From Candidatus Methylomirabilis sp. (GTDB lineage Bacteria; Methylomirabilota; Methylomirabilia; Methylomirabilales; Methylomirabilaceae): 64,000 bases of DNA. Where the stretch lies: assembly GCF_028716865.1 (NCBI RefSeq), contig NZ_JAQUOY010000001.1, positions 124,001-188,000 on the forward strand, written 5' to 3'. Positions 33,884-42,061 of this stretch are shown piece by piece (within the stretch, counting starts at the first letter, position 1; every line of letters starts with the position of its first letter). The notes under the pieces are model-generated. The model searched no databases, was not told where the DNA came from, and saw only the letters and a program-made list of their open reading frames with translations. The position numbers and the translations under genes were made by a program.

Positions 33884-34033
33884 ATGAAGCTGGTGATCAG
33901 GCTGAAGCCACCCAAGAGACGGGCCCCCCATCGGCCGACAAAGGTGGAGCCGCAGCGGGTCCGTTACGATCGCAAACGTGGCAGGCAAGCGATTCGGGAT
34001 GAGTTGAAGAAGGCAGAGGGCGAGATCAACTGA
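33884..34033 (+). CDS. Possible 49-residue basic protein
   Basis: Open frame from ATG 33884 to TGA, in step with its neighbours (22 bases after the acetyltransferase, 36 before the protease). The peptide is very basic (MKLVIRLKPPKRRAPHRP...RYDRKRGRQAIRDELKKAEGEIN), about one third Lys/Arg. GTGAGG lies at plausible distance upstream. It may be an RNA- or ribosome-binding peptide. Not recognised. Confidence 0.45.
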   Translation: MKLVIRLKPPKRRAPHRPTKVEPQRVRYDRKRGRQAIRDELKKAEGEIN

Positions 34034-34069
34034 GATAGATATGCCACAATACGACGAGAGTGAGACGCG

Positions 34070-36487
34070 ATGATCGGTCCGTTGACACCTGATGCACTTC
34101 GTAAGATCTGCACGCCGGAGAGCCTCCCATTCGAAGGGACTGATGAGCTGAAGCCCCTGGAGGAGGTCGTAGCTCAGGACCGCGCGGTCGAGGCCATTAC
34201 CTTCGGTGTCGGCATCCGCAGCGAAGGATTCAATCTCTTCGTCCTCGGGCCTGCCGGAACAGGCAAGACCACAGCGATCAAACGCTTCCTCGCCAGCGAG
34301 GCGGCCAAGCTTCCTACCCCTCCTGATTGGTGCTATGTCAATAACTTTGCTGATCCGCAACGCCCCCGCGCGCTCTGTCTTCCGTCAGGCCGCGCCCGCC
34401 TGTTCCAGGCTGACTGCGAGCGGCTCCTGGAGGAACTGAAGACCGGAGTCCCCAGGGCCTTCGAGTCCGAAGCCTATGAGCAGAACCGCCACATCATCCT
34501 GGAGGAGTTGCAGCAACAGACGAGCGACGAACTGGAGGCCTTGCGGAAGCGCGCGGAGGCCCTGGGGTTCGGTCTTGCCAAGGCGGCCAGCGGTTTTATC
34601 ATCGTTCCCATGCTTCGAGGAAAGCCGCTGAAACCAGAGGGGTTTGAAGGCCTCGATGAAGAGACCAAGAAACAGGTCAACCTGAGAAGTGAGGAGGTAC
34701 AAAAGGATCTGGCTGCCACGCGCCGCCGAATCCGCGACCTGGAGCGGGAGGCGAAGAATCGCCTCGACGGGATCGACCGGGAGGTCGCAACCTCTGCGGT
34801 TGATCACCTGATCGAGGAGGTGAAAGAGCGTTACGCAGATCACCCAACGGTCCAGGCGTACCTCGAGGCGATACGTGAGGACGTCATCGCCAATGTGGAT
34901 CTGTTTCGTCGAGAGCAAAGCGGGGCACAAGGGCCACCGGAACTGACTGCCATGCTGCGGCAAGGGTTGGACCCCTTGGACCGGTATCGGGTCAATGTCC
35001 TGATCGAACATGGGGAAGATGGCGGCGCGCCGGTCGTAATCGAACCGCACCCGACGTGTCAGAATCTGCTTGGGCGAGTCGAACACCAAGTCCACATGGG
35101 TGCGCTCTACACCAACTTCCTGATGGCCAAGGCGGGCGCCTTGCACCGAGCCAATGGGGGCTTCCTGGTCCTGGAGGCTATGGAACTGCTCAAGCAATTC
35201 TTTGCATGGGACCAACTGAAGCGGACACTAAAAAACCGACGGATCAGAATCGAAGAGCCAGGGGAACAGTTCCGCCTCTATAGTACGGTGACACTTGAGC
35301 CCGAGCCGATTCCCCTCAATGTGAAGGTGGTCCTCATCGGCAGTCCCTGGCTCTACTACCTATTGCACGCCCTCGACCCGGAGTTTCAGGAGCTGTTTAA
35401 GGTCCAGGCTGAATTCAGCGATCGCGTGGCTCGAACCCCTGACACGATCCTGACCTTCGCCCGCTTGCTGTCGACCTGTTGCGAGGCCGAGAAGCTTAAA
35501 CCGTTCGACCGAGGTGCGGTGGCGAAGCTGGTAGAGCACAGCTCTCGCCTGGTGGAGGATCAAGAAAAGCTCGCTACGACGTTCAATCATCTCCTGGATG
35601 TGGCCCGAGAGGCCTGTTTCCTGGCCGAGCAGAATGGGCATCAGCGGGTCATGGCGGAGGACGTGCGGAGGGCCATTAACGCGAAGATCCGACGCGCCAA
35701 TCGACTTGAGGAACAGTTGCAGGAACTGGTCATTGAGCGGACCCTGCTTGTCGATACCGATGGGGCCGTAGTTGGTCAAGTGAATGGGATTGCCATTATC
35801 CCGCTTGGGGAGTATCACTTCGGCAAGCCGAGTCGAATTACGGCGCGAACCTTCCTCGGGCGCGGCGGCATCATCGACATCGAGCGAGAAGCTCGAATGG
35901 GTGGCCGCATTCACAGCAAAGGCGTGTTGATCCTTTCAGGCTATCTCGGCGGCCGCTATGTGCAGCAGGCGCCCCTTGCCTTGTCGGCGAGCCTCGCCTT
36001 CGAACAACTCTATGAAGAGGTGGAAGGCGACAGCGCCTCCTCAGCGGAGCTGTACGCGATCCTCTCAAGCCTGTCGGGGCTACCGATCAAGCAGGGATTT
36101 GCGGTTACGGGATCGGTTAATCAGCAAGGAGTGGTTCAGGCTATCGGGGCCGTTAACGCCAAGATCGAAGGATTTTTTGATGTCTGCCGCGCGAGGGGGC
36201 TGACAGGAGAACAGGGGGTCCTGATCCCGGCAAGCAATGTCCGACACCTCATGCTCAGGGAGGACGTCGTGGAAGCGGTCGCCGCGGGACAATTTCAGAT
36301 CTTTCCCATTCATACCATCGATGAGGGAATTGCCTTACTGACCGGGCGGCAAGCGGGCGAGTGCGGTCCGGATGGGACCTTTCCCGAAGGAAGCGTGAAT
36401 GCGCTGGTACATGGGCGGCTGCGCGAGATGGCGGAGCAGGCGAAGGCCTACGGAGCGGAGAGTCCGGCGCCGTCCCGCTCAGATTAG
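34070..36487 (+). CDS. Lon-type ATP-dependent protease (LonB/AAA_32-like)
   Basis: 805 residues. An N-terminal P-loop GPAGTGKT (about residues 59-66) is followed by a long insert rich in charged helices (residues ~125-300), then the rest of the AAA module with Walker B-like NGGFLVLEAMELL, and the C-terminal S16 peptidase domain with catalytic Ser655 in GDSASS and Lys698 in NAKIEG. The Ser-Lys spacing of 43 equals that of E. coli Lon. The N-terminal substrate domain of LonA is absent. No transmembrane segment like that of archaeal LonB is obvious. It is a stress protease in a stress operon. Confidence 0.88.
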   Translation: MIGPLTPDALRKICTPESLPFEGTDELKPLEEVVAQDRAVEAITFGVGIRSEGFNLFVLGPAGTGKTTAIKRFLASEAAKLPTPPDWCYVNNFADPQRPRALCLPSGRARLFQADCERLLEELKTGVPRAFESEAYEQNRHIILEELQQQTSDELEALRKRAEALGFGLAKAASGFIIVPMLRGKPLKPEGFEGLDEETKKQVNLRSEEVQKDLAATRRRIRDLEREAKNRLDGIDREVATSAVDHLIEEVKERYADHPTVQAYLEAIREDVIANVDLFRREQSGAQGPPELTAMLRQGLDPLDRYRVNVLIEHGEDGGAPVVIEPHPTCQNLLGRVEHQVHMGALYTNFLMAKAGALHRANGGFLVLEAMELLKQFFAWDQLKRTLKNRRIRIEEPGEQFRLYSTVTLEPEPIPLNVKVVLIGSPWLYYLLHALDPEFQELFKVQAEFSDRVARTPDTILTFARLLSTCCEAEKLKPFDRGAVAKLVEHSSRLVEDQEKLATTFNHLLDVAREACFLAEQNGHQRVMAEDVRRAINAKIRRANRLEEQLQELVIERTLLVDTDGAVVGQVNGIAIIPLGEYHFGKPSRITARTFLGRGGIIDIEREARMGGRIHSKGVLILSGYLGGRYVQQAPLALSASLAFEQLYEEVEGDSASSAELYAILSSLSGLPIKQGFAVTGSVNQQGVVQAIGAVNAKIEGFFDVCRARGLTGEQGVLIPASNVRHLMLREDVVEAVAAGQFQIFPIHTIDEGIALLTGRQAGECGPDGTFPEGSVNALVHGRLREMAEQAKAYGAESPAPSRSD

Positions 36488-36488
36488 A

Positions 36489-36641
36489 ATGACGAGCAGT
36501 CCGATGGATGACTTCGTGCGCTGGTTTGATGAGATCGACCTCACGGACATCTCGCTGGTGGGCGGCAAGAATGTGTCGCTCGGCGAGATGCATCAAAATC
36601 TCGAGGTGGATGGTGCCATCGACTGTCCGGTGATGGTCTGA
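36489..36641 (+). pseudogene. N-terminal remnant of phosphoenolpyruvate synthase
   Basis: 50-codon open frame one base after the protease stop. Residues 6-33 (DDFVRWFDEIDLTDISLVGGKN-VSLGEM) match the beginning of PEP synthase (PpsA: FDE...VPLVGGKNASLGEM), including the Gly-Gly-Lys-Asn ATP-grasp loop. The similarity then stops and the frame ends 17 codons later. A full enzyme has about 800 residues, so this is a truncated relic of a ppsA gene that once followed the protease gene. Confidence 0.75.
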
Positions 36642-36701
36642 TGGTGCAAGTTCCCGAAGTCGAGGCAGGCGACGGGAAATGCTTCACAGAGGAGGTGAGA
36701 G

Positions 36702-37226
36702 ATGGCAGGTCAGAAAGTTCCGGTCAAGTCGGTCAAGAAGGTTGGTTCGTTGCTGAGCGAGCTGCTTGAGGTCGAGCGGCGAGTGTCTGAGCGCGCCCAT
36801 GAGCTCTTCAGAGATCAGGGTTGGCAAGCCGGCCGCGAGTGTGAGTATTGGCTGCAGGCCGAAAAGGAGCTGCTGTGGCGACCGTGCGCGGAGTTGGTCG
36901 AGACCGACGGAGAGCTTCGAGTCAGCTTCGCCCTGGCCGGCCTGACTGCCAGGAATGTAAAGGTGCTGGTTGAACCCAACCACCTGACAGTGCGAGCGGC
37001 CACAGCGCACGAAGACAGGAAAGAAGAGGGGGCCTGCCACTTCTGCGAGTTTCATCGAGGGGAGCTGTACCGGTCAATGGCGTTGCCGAGCACGGTCATT
37101 CCGGAGAAGGCTCAGGCGGAGATGAAAGACGGTATGCTGACCGTTGTACTTCCAAAGGGGAACGGATCAGGAGGCGGGAAGGTCAGGATAAAGAGAGCGT
37201 CGGCGAGGACGCGCGTGGAATCCTGA
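36702..37226 (+). CDS. DUF2934-Hsp20 fusion protein
   Basis: 174 residues; GAGGTGAGAG upstream. The N-terminal part contains a DUF2934-like helical segment (RVSERAHELFRDQGWQAGRECEYWLQAEKEL). From about residue 65 a diverged alpha-crystallin domain follows: AELVETDGELRVSFALAGLTARNVKVLVEPNHLTVRA, FHRGELYRSMALPSTV and MKDGMLTVVLPK. It probably acts as a holdase with altered assembly. This is the second Hsp20 of the block. Confidence 0.8.
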   Translation: MAGQKVPVKSVKKVGSLLSELLEVERRVSERAHELFRDQGWQAGRECEYWLQAEKELLWRPCAELVETDGELRVSFALAGLTARNVKVLVEPNHLTVRAATAHEDRKEEGACHFCEFHRGELYRSMALPSTVIPEKAQAEMKDGMLTVVLPKGNGSGGGKVRIKRASARTRVES

Positions 37227-37358
37227 CGTGAGCGGACCAACGACCTCATCACATTAACCTGTCGCTATCGGTCACGATCGAGTCGGGTGTAAGACCATCG
37301 TAACGGCGCGCAGAGGTCTCGGTACAGAGGCTATCGCCTGCGGGCAGGAGGTGCGATC

Positions 37359-37844
37359 ATGACAATTCCAGCACGGATGCGCGAGTGGTTGGATCAGCAG
37401 CAGGTACGGTACGAGATCATTCCCCACAGGGAGGTGTACACGGCTCAGGAGGTGGCCGGCGCCACCCATATCCCCGGTCGAGCCTATGCCAAGGTGGTCA
37501 TTCTGAAAGGGCGGCAAGGCCTGACGATGGCGGTCCTGCCGGCCAAGTGTCGATTGGATGTCGTTCGGGTGCGGCAAGTCTTGAACGACAGTACGGCGAG
37601 TCTGGACCCGGAGGCCGATTTCGCGCAGACATTTGCCGGCTGCGAGCCTGGAGCCATGCCTGCCTTCGGCAACCTCTACGGGATCCCGGTATACTGCGAT
37701 CAGCACTTAACGAAGGAGACGATGATCGCCTTCCCAGCGGGAAGCCACCACGAGGTGATCCGAATTGCGTCCAAGGACTTTCTTCGGATAACGGGCGCTC
37801 AGGTACATGAGATGTGCACGATCGTGCACGAACAGGCCGCGTAA
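37359..37844 (+). CDS. YbaK/ProX-type aminoacyl-tRNA deacylase
   Basis: 161 residues. The YbaK fold is seen in VRYEIIPHREVYTAQEVAGATHIPG, the conserved Lys segment RAYAKVVILKG, and GCEPGAMPAFGNLYGIPVYCDQHL. Family members hydrolyse mischarged Cys- or Ala-tRNA(Pro) and related species. The C-terminal VIRIASKDFLRITGAQ is typical. A purine-rich GGGCAGGAGGTG precedes the start. Monocistronic by spacing. Confidence 0.85.
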   Translation: MTIPARMREWLDQQQVRYEIIPHREVYTAQEVAGATHIPGRAYAKVVILKGRQGLTMAVLPAKCRLDVVRVRQVLNDSTASLDPEADFAQTFAGCEPGAMPAFGNLYGIPVYCDQHLTKETMIAFPAGSHHEVIRIASKDFLRITGAQVHEMCTIVHEQAA

Positions 37845-38193
37845 ATTGAGTACACAAAGGCTCAGGCGGAAGGTCTTGCTTTCAGAGAGCGGGAAGCCAT
37901 GGAGTAGTATGATGCACTGAAAGCGGAACAGGTGACGGTTGGCAAAGAGATGCAGGCGAATACTTCCAGCGTCCAGCGTGATGAGTAAGTCTCTGCGGCC
38001 CCTTGGGCGAAAGTGCCTTAAGGGGCCGTTTCGCCCTTAGGGACGAGAGACGGCATCATTCGAATGCATAGCTCAAAAGATAAGGCCCGGAAAGTAAGCC
38101 CTCTTGCAGGAAGACCCGCCAAACTATCGACGCTTTGGCAGCGTCCCCGCAGCAGTGTGGGATTCTCTCCGAGACACCATTAAAGGAGAGTCT
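37845..38193. other. Intergenic region with gene remnant and hairpin
   Basis: 349 bases. Codons from 37848 read EYTKAQAEGLAFREREAME, a TAG at 37905-37907, then YDALKAEQVTVGKEMQ... to TAA 37986-37988. The whole reads like a helical protein fragment with an in-frame stop, possibly a decayed gene tail. A hairpin follows at 37996-38028. Confidence 0.4.
37996..38028 (+). terminator. Hairpin, possible terminator
   Basis: CGGCCCCTT pairs with AAGGGGCCG across a 15-base loop, followed by TTTCGCCC. Short T run, so termination is moderate. Confidence 0.5.
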
Positions 38194-40743
38194 ATGGGTA
38201 AACACACCCGTACCAGCCATCCAATCTACAACCTTCTCCCTATGGAAGTCGAGGGATTCGATGCCCTTGCCGAGCTGGCCTTGGATATGCGCTGGTCGTG
38301 GAACCATGCCGCCGACGAAGTGTGGCGGCAGCTTGATCCCGCGCTTTGGGAACTCACGCATAACCCATGGGTCGTCTTGCAGACGGTCTCGCGGGACCAG
38401 CTCGAGCGCGTGCTGGCCGATCCTATGTTCCACAAAAGCGTCGATGAACTTGTACAAGCCAAGCGGCAAGTGGCCGAGGCGTCCGCGTGGTTTCAGCACA
38501 CCTACCCGCAGTCTCCTCTGACCTGTGTCGCGTATTTCAGCATGGAATTCATGTTGAGCGAAGCGCTCCCTATCTATTCGGGCGGGCTTGGCAATGTGGC
38601 CGGCGATCAGCTCAAATCCGCCAGCGATCTGGGCGTACCGGTGATCGGCGTGGGACTGCTCTACCAGCAAGGCTATTTTCGGCAGGTCATCGACGAGGAC
38701 GGCGCGCAACAAGCCCTCTTTCCATATAACGATCCAGGACAACTGCCGATCACGCCGTTACGCCACCCGAACGGGGAGTGGTTGCGGTTGGAGATCGCTT
38801 TACCCAGTTACTCGGTCTGGCTGCGCGCCTGGCAGGTCCAGGTCGGCAGAGTACAACTCTACCTGCTGGACAGCAATGACGCGGCGAACTTTCCCGCTCA
38901 TCGAGGGATCACAAGCGAACTCTATGGAGGGGGGCCGGAACTGCGCCTCAAGCAAGAACTACTCCTCGGGATCGGCGGATGGCGGCTGCTCAGCGCGCTC
39001 GGCATCCAGCCGGAAGTCTGTCACCTGAATGAAGGACATGCAGCCTTCGCCGTGTTGGAACGCGCCCTGAGCTTCATGAAAGAGACGGGGCAGCCCTTCG
39101 ACGTGGCACTAGCCGTTACGCGAGCGGGAAACCTTTTCACCACCCACACGGCAGTAGCCGACGGCTTTGACCGCTTCGATCCTGCCCTCATCAAGCAATA
39201 CCTCGGTGGCTACGCCGAGCAGAAGCTTGGCATCACACTCCACGATTTGCTGGCCCTGGGCCGGCAGAACCCGGACGACTCGTCGGAACGTTTCAACATG
39301 GCCTATCTGGCGATCCGCGGAAGCGGGGCGGTCAATGGCGTGAGTCGATTGCATGGGAAGGTGAGCCGGCTCCTCTTTGAGTCTCTCTTTCCGCACTGGC
39401 CGCAAGACGACGTGCCGGTTGGACACGTGACCAACGGAGTTCATATGCCGAGTTGGGACTCGGCGGCAGCCGACGATCTGTGGACGAAGGCCTGTGGAAA
39501 AGACCGCTGGCTGAGGACAACAGAAACCCTGGATCAGGACATTCGCCGTATCTCCGATTCCAGGCTCTGGCAATTTCGCACCGCTGCCAGCCAGTCTCTC
39601 ATAGAATACGCTCGGGAGCGGTTGTCCCGGCAACTGGCCGCCTCCGGCGCGTCGCCCGAGGCGGTTGACGGGGCGACACATCTATTTGATCCCCACGCCT
39701 TGACACTAGGCTTTGCGCGGCGCTTCGCGACCTACAAGAGACCGAATCTGCTGCTGCACGACCCGGAGCGACTGCTTCGCCTGTTAACCAATCCAGAGCG
39801 ACCGGTGCAACTCATCATCGCCGGCAAGGCCCATCCGGACGACCGGGCGGGGCAGGCCTTGATCCATGAATGGATACATTTCATCCGCCAGCCAGATGCC
39901 AGACCCCACATCGTCTTCTTGAGCGACTACGACATGTTGTTAACGGAGCGCCTGGTGCAGGGGGTGGACGTCTGGATCAACACCCCACGACGACCCTGGG
40001 AGGCCTGTGGAACGAGCGGCATGAAGGTGCTCGTCAATGGCGGCATCAATCTGTCGGAATTGGACGGCTGGTGGGCGGAAGCCTACACCCCTGAAGTGGG
40101 GTGGGCGTTGGGGGATGGTCAGGAGCATGACGAGGATACTGCCTGGGACGCGGTTGAAGCCGCAGCGCTCTACGATCTGCTCGAACGCCAGGTGGTTCCC
40201 GAGTTTTACACCCGCAATGGGGAGGGCATCCCCACCGCCTGGGTGGCGCGCATGCGGGAAAGCATGGCGCGGTTGACACCGCGCTTCTCCGCCAACCGCA
40301 CGGTGCGCGAATACACCGAGCAACACTACCTTCCGGCTGCGTTAGCCTTTCGTGAGCGCGCTGCCGATCAAGGCGCAGTGGGAAGGCAGATGGTCGATTG
40401 GCTGCACAGTCTGGAGCAGAAATGGGCCTCGCTACACTTCGGCGAAGTGAAGGTTGAGACTCGTGACGAGCAGCACGTATTTGAAGTTCAGGTCTGTCTC
40501 AATGACCTCGACCCTAAGGCGGTGCGGGTAGAGCTGTACGCCGACGACGTCATGGGCAGTGCTCCCGTGCGGCAGGAGATGAAGCGCATTCGTCAACTGG
40601 CCGGCGCGTCAGGCGGCTACGTGTACAGCGCGGCTGTATCTGCTGCTCGCCCTTCAGCGGACTATACGGCGCGAGTCATGCCGCACTGCGACGGCGTTGC
40701 GATCCCACTGGAATGCGCTCACGTACTGTGGCGGCCCCGGTAA
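38194..40743 (+). CDS. glgP: Alpha-glucan (glycogen) phosphorylase
   Basis: 849 residues; ATG 38194 follows AAAGGAGAG. It is of the short bacterial/archaeal type with an N-terminal DUF3417 domain (LAELALDMRWSWNHAADEVWRQLDP). Phosphorylase motifs include YFSMEFMLSEALPIYSGGLG, HVTNGVHMPSW, FARRFATYKRP and the PLP-lysine region ACGTSGMKVLVNGG (Lys611). It releases glucose-1-phosphate from glycogen or maltodextrin. Within a survival locus it would supply energy from reserves, and the GalT-like gene at 46.6 kb may use the product. Transcribed alone. Confidence 0.93.
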   Translation: MGKHTRTSHPIYNLLPMEVEGFDALAELALDMRWSWNHAADEVWRQLDPALWELTHNPWVVLQTVSRDQLERVLADPMFHKSVDELVQAKRQVAEASAWFQHTYPQSPLTCVAYFSMEFMLSEALPIYSGGLGNVAGDQLKSASDLGVPVIGVGLLYQQGYFRQVIDEDGAQQALFPYNDPGQLPITPLRHPNGEWLRLEIALPSYSVWLRAWQVQVGRVQLYLLDSNDAANFPAHRGITSELYGGGPELRLKQELLLGIGGWRLLSALGIQPEVCHLNEGHAAFAVLERALSFMKETGQPFDVALAVTRAGNLFTTHTAVADGFDRFDPALIKQYLGGYAEQKLGITLHDLLALGRQNPDDSSERFNMAYLAIRGSGAVNGVSRLHGKVSRLLFESLFPHWPQDDVPVGHVTNGVHMPSWDSAAADDLWTKACGKDRWLRTTETLDQDIRRISDSRLWQFRTAASQSLIEYARERLSRQLAASGASPEAVDGATHLFDPHALTLGFARRFATYKRPNLLLHDPERLLRLLTNPERPVQLIIAGKAHPDDRAGQALIHEWIHFIRQPDARPHIVFLSDYDMLLTERLVQGVDVWINTPRRPWEACGTSGMKVLVNGGINLSELDGWWAEAYTPEVGWALGDGQEHDEDTAWDAVEAAALYDLLERQVVPEFYTRNGEGIPTAWVARMRESMARLTPRFSANRTVREYTEQHYLPAALAFRERAADQGAVGRQMVDWLHSLEQKWASLHFGEVKVETRDEQHVFEVQVCLNDLDPKAVRVELYADDVMGSAPVRQEMKRIRQLAGASGGYVYSAAVSAARPSADYTARVMPHCDGVAIPLECAHVLWRPR

Positions 40744-40768
40744 CGTGACTCGCACACCTCGTATGCCC

Positions 40769-41257
40769 TTACAGTTTATAGCCGAACCGGCGGAGCAGTG
40801 CCTTTCGTTCGGTGATGTCGGTCTCCTGCTCAATCCCCTTCGACGCCAACCCATCTACGACCCCGACGATACCACGTCCGGTGGCCGTTTCAGCCAGTAT
40901 CACCTCTACCGGATTGGCAGTTGCGCAATAGATACCGCAGACCTCCGGCACCTGGCGAATCACTGGCAGGACGTTGATCGGAAAGCTGTTCTGAAGGAAG
41001 ATCAGAAAACTGTGACCGGCCCCGATCGCGTAGGCGTTGTTGCGCGCCAGCTCTACCAGCGCCTGGTCGGTCCCGCTCCATCGCACCAGGCACGGCCCTG
41101 ACGACTCGCAGAAGGCGAGGCCAAAGGCGATACCAGGCACAGCCGTCACAAGGGCTTCGTGCAGGTCCTCAACAGTCTTGATAAAGTGGGCTTGTCCCAG
41201 GATCAGATTGATCGATTCAGGTTTCTGGATGGTCACGGAAATAAAATTGACCGCCAT
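40769..41257 (-). CDS. Adenosine-specific kinase family protein
   Basis: 162 residues; GGAGGAAG upstream. The sequence matches the adenosine-specific kinase family (PF04008): ILGQAHFIKTVEDLHEALV, FGLAFCESSGPCLVRWSG, AIGAGHSFLIFL, FPINVLPVIRQVPEVCGIYCATANPVEVILAETATGRGIVGVVDG. The family is best known from archaea; an adenosine-kinase activity has been proposed for one crystallised member, and the reaction in bacteria is uncertain. It is convergent with glgP (25 bases apart) and followed upstream by mazEF. Confidence 0.85.
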   Translation of the reverse strand: MAVNFISVTIQKPESINLILGQAHFIKTVEDLHEALVTAVPGIAFGLAFCESSGPCLVRWSGTDQALVELARNNAYAIGAGHSFLIFLQNSFPINVLPVIRQVPEVCGIYCATANPVEVILAETATGRGIVGVVDGLASKGIEQETDITERKALLRRFGYKL

Positions 41258-41374
41258 GGTTTCTTCCTCCGGGATGTTGTCTGGCCGATGATTGAGTATG
41301 CGATGTCGCCTAGGACTGCTCGCTGGCCTCGTATCAACCTACGCTCGATTGCCGTAGTGAGTTGGGTAGCGGGC

Positions 41375-41722
41375 TCATGGCGCAAACATCTCTTGCAGAA
41401 CCGCAAGCGTCCGGCCCAGTGTGGCGGGCGACAACTGTCCGAGTCGGCGCACCAGGCGTTCGCGATCGACCGTGCGAATCTGGTCGAGCACGATGCGACC
41501 CACCCGCCCTCCGAAACGGCATGGCACGCGAAATGGGTACGCCTGACCGCCCGTGGTCAGCGGTGCGACGATCACGGTGCGCAGGTGCTCATTGAGTTCG
41601 TCCGGGGAAACGACGACACAAGGCCGGGTCTTCTGAATCTCACTGCCTCGTGTAGGATTCAGATCAACCAGGAAGACCTCACCGCGACGGATGGCCTCGA
41701 AGGTTACCACCGCCACTCCCAC
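41375..41722 (-). CDS. mazF: MazF-type endoribonuclease toxin
   Basis: 115 residues from GTG, overlapping the antitoxin gene by 19 bases; the in-frame GTG 12 bases later is an alternative. PemK/MazF fold: RRGEVFLVDLNPTRGSEIQKTRPCVVVSPDELN, then TVIVAPLTTGGQAYPFRV and IVLDQIRTVDRERLVRRLG. The catalytic Arg of the TRPCVV region and the conserved DQ/TVD are present. It is expected to cut mRNA at short sequence motifs when not bound by MazE. Confidence 0.92.
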   Translation of the reverse strand: MGVAVVTFEAIRRGEVFLVDLNPTRGSEIQKTRPCVVVSPDELNEHLRTVIVAPLTTGGQAYPFRVPCRFGGRVGRIVLDQIRTVDRERLVRRLGQLSPATLGRTLAVLQEMFAP

Positions 41723-41958
41723 TCCTGCTCATCAAAATGTGTCGGAGTAGGCGGATTAAGTAAACTGTCTTCGTCTCGCTCGCGCAACTGTTTGGCTGCT
41801 TCCGCCCATCCTGAGCGTGGGGTTGCTGAGGGCGCGATGATGATAGCCCCCTCTCGTACCCGAACCTCTACCTCATCGGTGAGGCCGGCCTCCTCGATGA
41901 TGGGCTTTGGCAAGCGGATGCCGCGAGAATTGCCGATGCGAACCAAGCGAGTCTTCAT
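41704..41958 (-). CDS. mazE: MazE-type antitoxin
   Basis: 84 residues; GGGAGG upstream of ATG. AbrB-like DNA-binding N-terminus (RIGNSRGIRLPKPIIEEAGL...EVRVREGAIIIAP) and an acidic/aromatic tail (FDEQEWEWRW) for toxin binding. The stop lies within the toxin start. It is related to the antitoxin at the left edge of the window but only in the DNA-binding half. It represses its own operon; the promoter is listed separately. Confidence 0.92.
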   Translation of the reverse strand: MKTRLVRIGNSRGIRLPKPIIEEAGLTDEVEVRVREGAIIIAPSATPRSGWAEAAKQLRERDEDSLLNPPTPTHFDEQEWEWRW

Positions 41959-41987
41959 GAGCGCACACCTCCCATCAAGGTAATTAC

Positions 41988-42017
41988 ATTATAATCACAC
42001 CCGCGTAGATGTGTCAA
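41988..42017 (-). promoter_or_regulatory. Promoter of mazEF
   Basis: On the minus strand TTGACA (42017-42012) and TATAAT (41993-41988), both perfect, are spaced 18 bases. The -10 overlaps the palindrome ATTATAAT, a possible MazE operator half-site. Confidence 0.8.
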
Positions 42018-42061
42018 CGGTGGGCAGTCTGGCTAACCAGCGGTTGGGTCTGTCGGACTTC

